Source of the DNA: Methylacidiphilum infernorum V4
GTDB taxonomy: Bacteria > Verrucomicrobiota > Verrucomicrobiia > Methylacidiphilales > Methylacidiphilaceae
Assembly (NCBI RefSeq): GCF_000019665.1
Contig: NC_010794.1
Location: 1,364,001 to 1,428,000 of the forward strand
Reading direction: 5' to 3'
DNA: 64,000 nucleotides
Below, piece after piece: positions 62,714 through 64,000 of the stretch. Within the stretch, counting starts at the first letter, position 1, and every line of letters begins with the position of its first letter. The translations under genes were made by a program, and so were the position numbers. Below the pieces are notes generated by a model that had not been told where the DNA came from, did no database searches, and was given only the letters and a program-made list of their open reading frames with translations.

Positions 62714-63487
62714 TTGCAAATTAAACAGCAAAAAAGCTTTGGAGTTGTGATTTATTTTCTCTATCTGGTTGTTTTCTTTTTTCTTTTTCCTTCTTCCTTT
62801 GTTTTGGCCATTGACCACTTTTCTCAAGTTTTGATCGATCCCGGACATGGGGGGATAGATACGGGAGGAACAAGCGGGAAAAGAACAAGCTATTACCTGG
62901 TAGAAAAAGAATTGACCCTCGATGTTGCCCGTAGGCTTGCCCATGAACTACGAAAATCAGGGCTAAAAGTGATATTAACAAGAACAGGGGATCGATTCGT
63001 TGACCTGGATGAGAGGGTTAATCTCGCTAACCGCTTAGGCAAAGGAACAATCCTTGTAAGCATCCATTTCGATGCCCTTTCTAATCGCCATGCAAGGGGA
63101 ATTAAAACCTATTTCTGGCATGCCAATAGTTTTGGATTGGCCACAAGAATACAAAGAAGCCTTGTTAAAATCACGGGAGAAAAAGATCTCGGTGTCATCC
63201 GTCGCCGGTTACGTCTCACACGTAATCCCACCATACCGGCCGTTTTGTGTGAATGCGGGTTCATGACCAACCCCTACGAAAATAAACTGTTGGCTTCCGC
63301 TTCGTATAGGAACACTTTAGCCGTTGCCATTGGTCGAGGAATACTTGAAGAAAAACGTCTCGGAGATTTTGGGATCACTCCCGTGGCCGAAATTTGGGCT
63401 CCCCTTTCCAAGGCTTCCGATTCACCCCGACATGCCCATCATAAAAAAACAAAAAGGAAAAAGCCCGTCAAAAAACTCGAGGCTTGA
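62714..63487 (+). CDS. N-acetylmuramoyl-L-alanine amidase (Amidase_3)
   Basis: The 257 residues comprise a signal region (about 9-33), VLIDPGHGGIDTGG with zinc ligand His, a Glu in VEKELTLDVARRLA, VSIHFDALSNRHARG with the second His, and the catalytic Glu in AVLCECGFMTN. It cleaves the amide bond between muramic acid and the stem peptide. The C-terminus is a Lys-rich tail. The start appears to be TTG at 62714; a GTG at 62744 with GGAG just before it is an alternative. Confidence 0.9.
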   Translation: MQIKQQKSFGVVIYFLYLVVFFFLFPSSFVLAIDHFSQVLIDPGHGGIDTGGTSGKRTSYYLVEKELTLDVARRLAHELRKSGLKVILTRTGDRFVDLDERVNLANRLGKGTILVSIHFDALSNRHARGIKTYFWHANSFGLATRIQRSLVKITGEKDLGVIRRRLRLTRNPTIPAVLCECGFMTNPYENKLLASASYRNTLAVAIGRGILEEKRLGDFGITPVAEIWAPLSKASDSPRHAHHKKTKRKKPVKKLEA

Positions 63488-63574
63488 CCAAAAAAAAAAC
63501 GAGATTGCCTGGAGCCAAAAAAGGGATTTTTTAAACAAAGCTCTGCAAATAAAACAAAAAAATGACAATTTTGT

Positions 63575-64000
63575 ATGAAAGTTTGCCCAAGGGTTTTTTG
63601 GTTTCTTTTTTTGATCTTGTTATTCTTTTCTATAAGCCCTTCAGTTTTTCCCCGATCCCCCTCCTTTTTCCCGGCTCTACAAATCCAGAAAGCCGCCGCT
63701 TATTCCAGGGTCCACAACCACCTGTCCCTCCTTATTATCAAGGATGGACAGGTTCTTCATGAAGAATATTCAGCCGGCAATGGCCCCCTTCTCCGCCACC
63801 GGATATTCAGCGGCACAAAAGGTTTTTGGGGAGTAATCGCCATGAAGGCTCAAGAAGAAAAGATCCTTTCCCTGCATGAACCCGTATGTTTAACAATCCA
63901 AGAATGGAAAGAAGCAGCCGACTTCAGGAAAAAAATTACCGTTTATGATCTTCTTCATTTTACAGATGGGATAGAACCCGCCTTTTACTTGCATAATGAT
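63575..64000 (+). CDS. Beta-lactamase-family serine hydrolase (partial)
   Basis: It begins at ATG 63575 and runs off the right edge after 142 codons. It has a signal peptide (about 5-27) and LSLLIIKDGQVLHEEYSAG. FSGTKGFWGVIA follows, where SGTK is the SxxK active-site motif of class C beta-lactamase-like esterases and D,D-peptidases. The partner motifs lie beyond the window. The role is probably in cell-wall or ester metabolism. Confidence 0.8.
   Translation, partial: MKVCPRVFWFLFLILLFFSISPSVFPRSPSFFPALQIQKAAAYSRVHNHLSLLIIKDGQVLHEEYSAGNGPLLRHRIFSGTKGFWGVIAMKAQEEKILSLHEPVCLTIQEWKEAADFRKKITVYDLLHFTDGIEPAFYLHND

Noticed and set aside
1-64000. CRISPR array
   Set aside because: No series of regularly spaced short direct repeats was seen; the repeated sequences are the dispersed IS607-type remnants.

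Overview
The window comes from a thermoacidophilic methanotroph of the Verrucomicrobia, closest in content to Methylacidiphilum. The main evidence is two complete pmoCAB operons and a third pmoC, whose proteins have the verrucomicrobial form. In particular, PmoB lacks the histidine copper ligands of proteobacterial PmoB. This assignment is inferred from protein content, because no database search was possible.

Layout. 1-8.7 kb holds a partial copper-ATPase-like gene, asd, a bactofilin, a YdbH/YnbE/YdbL-type envelope lipid-transport set (YnbE and YdbL fused), and a copper-handling group: a DUF3347 protein, a Met/His-rich protein, a multicopper oxidase and a YtkA/PmoD-like protein. 8.9-15 kb is envelope and housekeeping: a SYLF protein, an MsbA-type exporter, an alpha/beta hydrolase, a secreted coiled-coil protein and tRNA-Gly. 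15.5-22.8 kb has a TonB-dependent receptor, the three-subunit proton-translocating transhydrogenase (pntAA, pntAB, pntB) and a protoglobin. 22.8-31.1 kb is the most unusual locus. It encodes a 1012-residue tubulin/FtsZ-like GTPase with a PstS-like/OmpA fusion, a glycine-zipper membrane protein and two paralogous membrane proteins that bracket the cluster. 31.1-34.8 kb holds tRNA-Cys, a TPR protein, pgl and zwf.

35-46 kb is the methane-oxidation region, all on the minus strand: pmoC3 with a second YtkA/PmoD-like gene, then pmoCAB-2 and pmoCAB-1. Intercistronic hairpins recur in these units, and both full operons end in a clear terminator. 47-54 kb holds a NarL-type response regulator and a five-gene ABC-2/HlyD/TolC efflux system. 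54.7-64 kb holds tRNA-Ser, a D,D-carboxypeptidase, a DUF123 protein, a family 2 glycosyltransferase, a CoaB-like protein, lipA, an intact IS607-type element, an amidase and a partial serine hydrolase.

Mobile DNA. Besides the intact IS607 element (60482-62511) there is a decayed relative (36877-38314) and at least six short remnants. Four of these are deletion derivatives of about 225-260 bp forming two families (20176-20426 with 46491-46749; 33041-33265 with 47686-47911). Copies within a family share the same internal deletion junction, so they probably spread as non-autonomous elements. All keep the 3' end of tnpB, the part that in TnpB systems encodes the omega RNA. They sit inside the pnt operon, between zwf and pgl, immediately before the response-regulator gene and beside pmoCAB-1.
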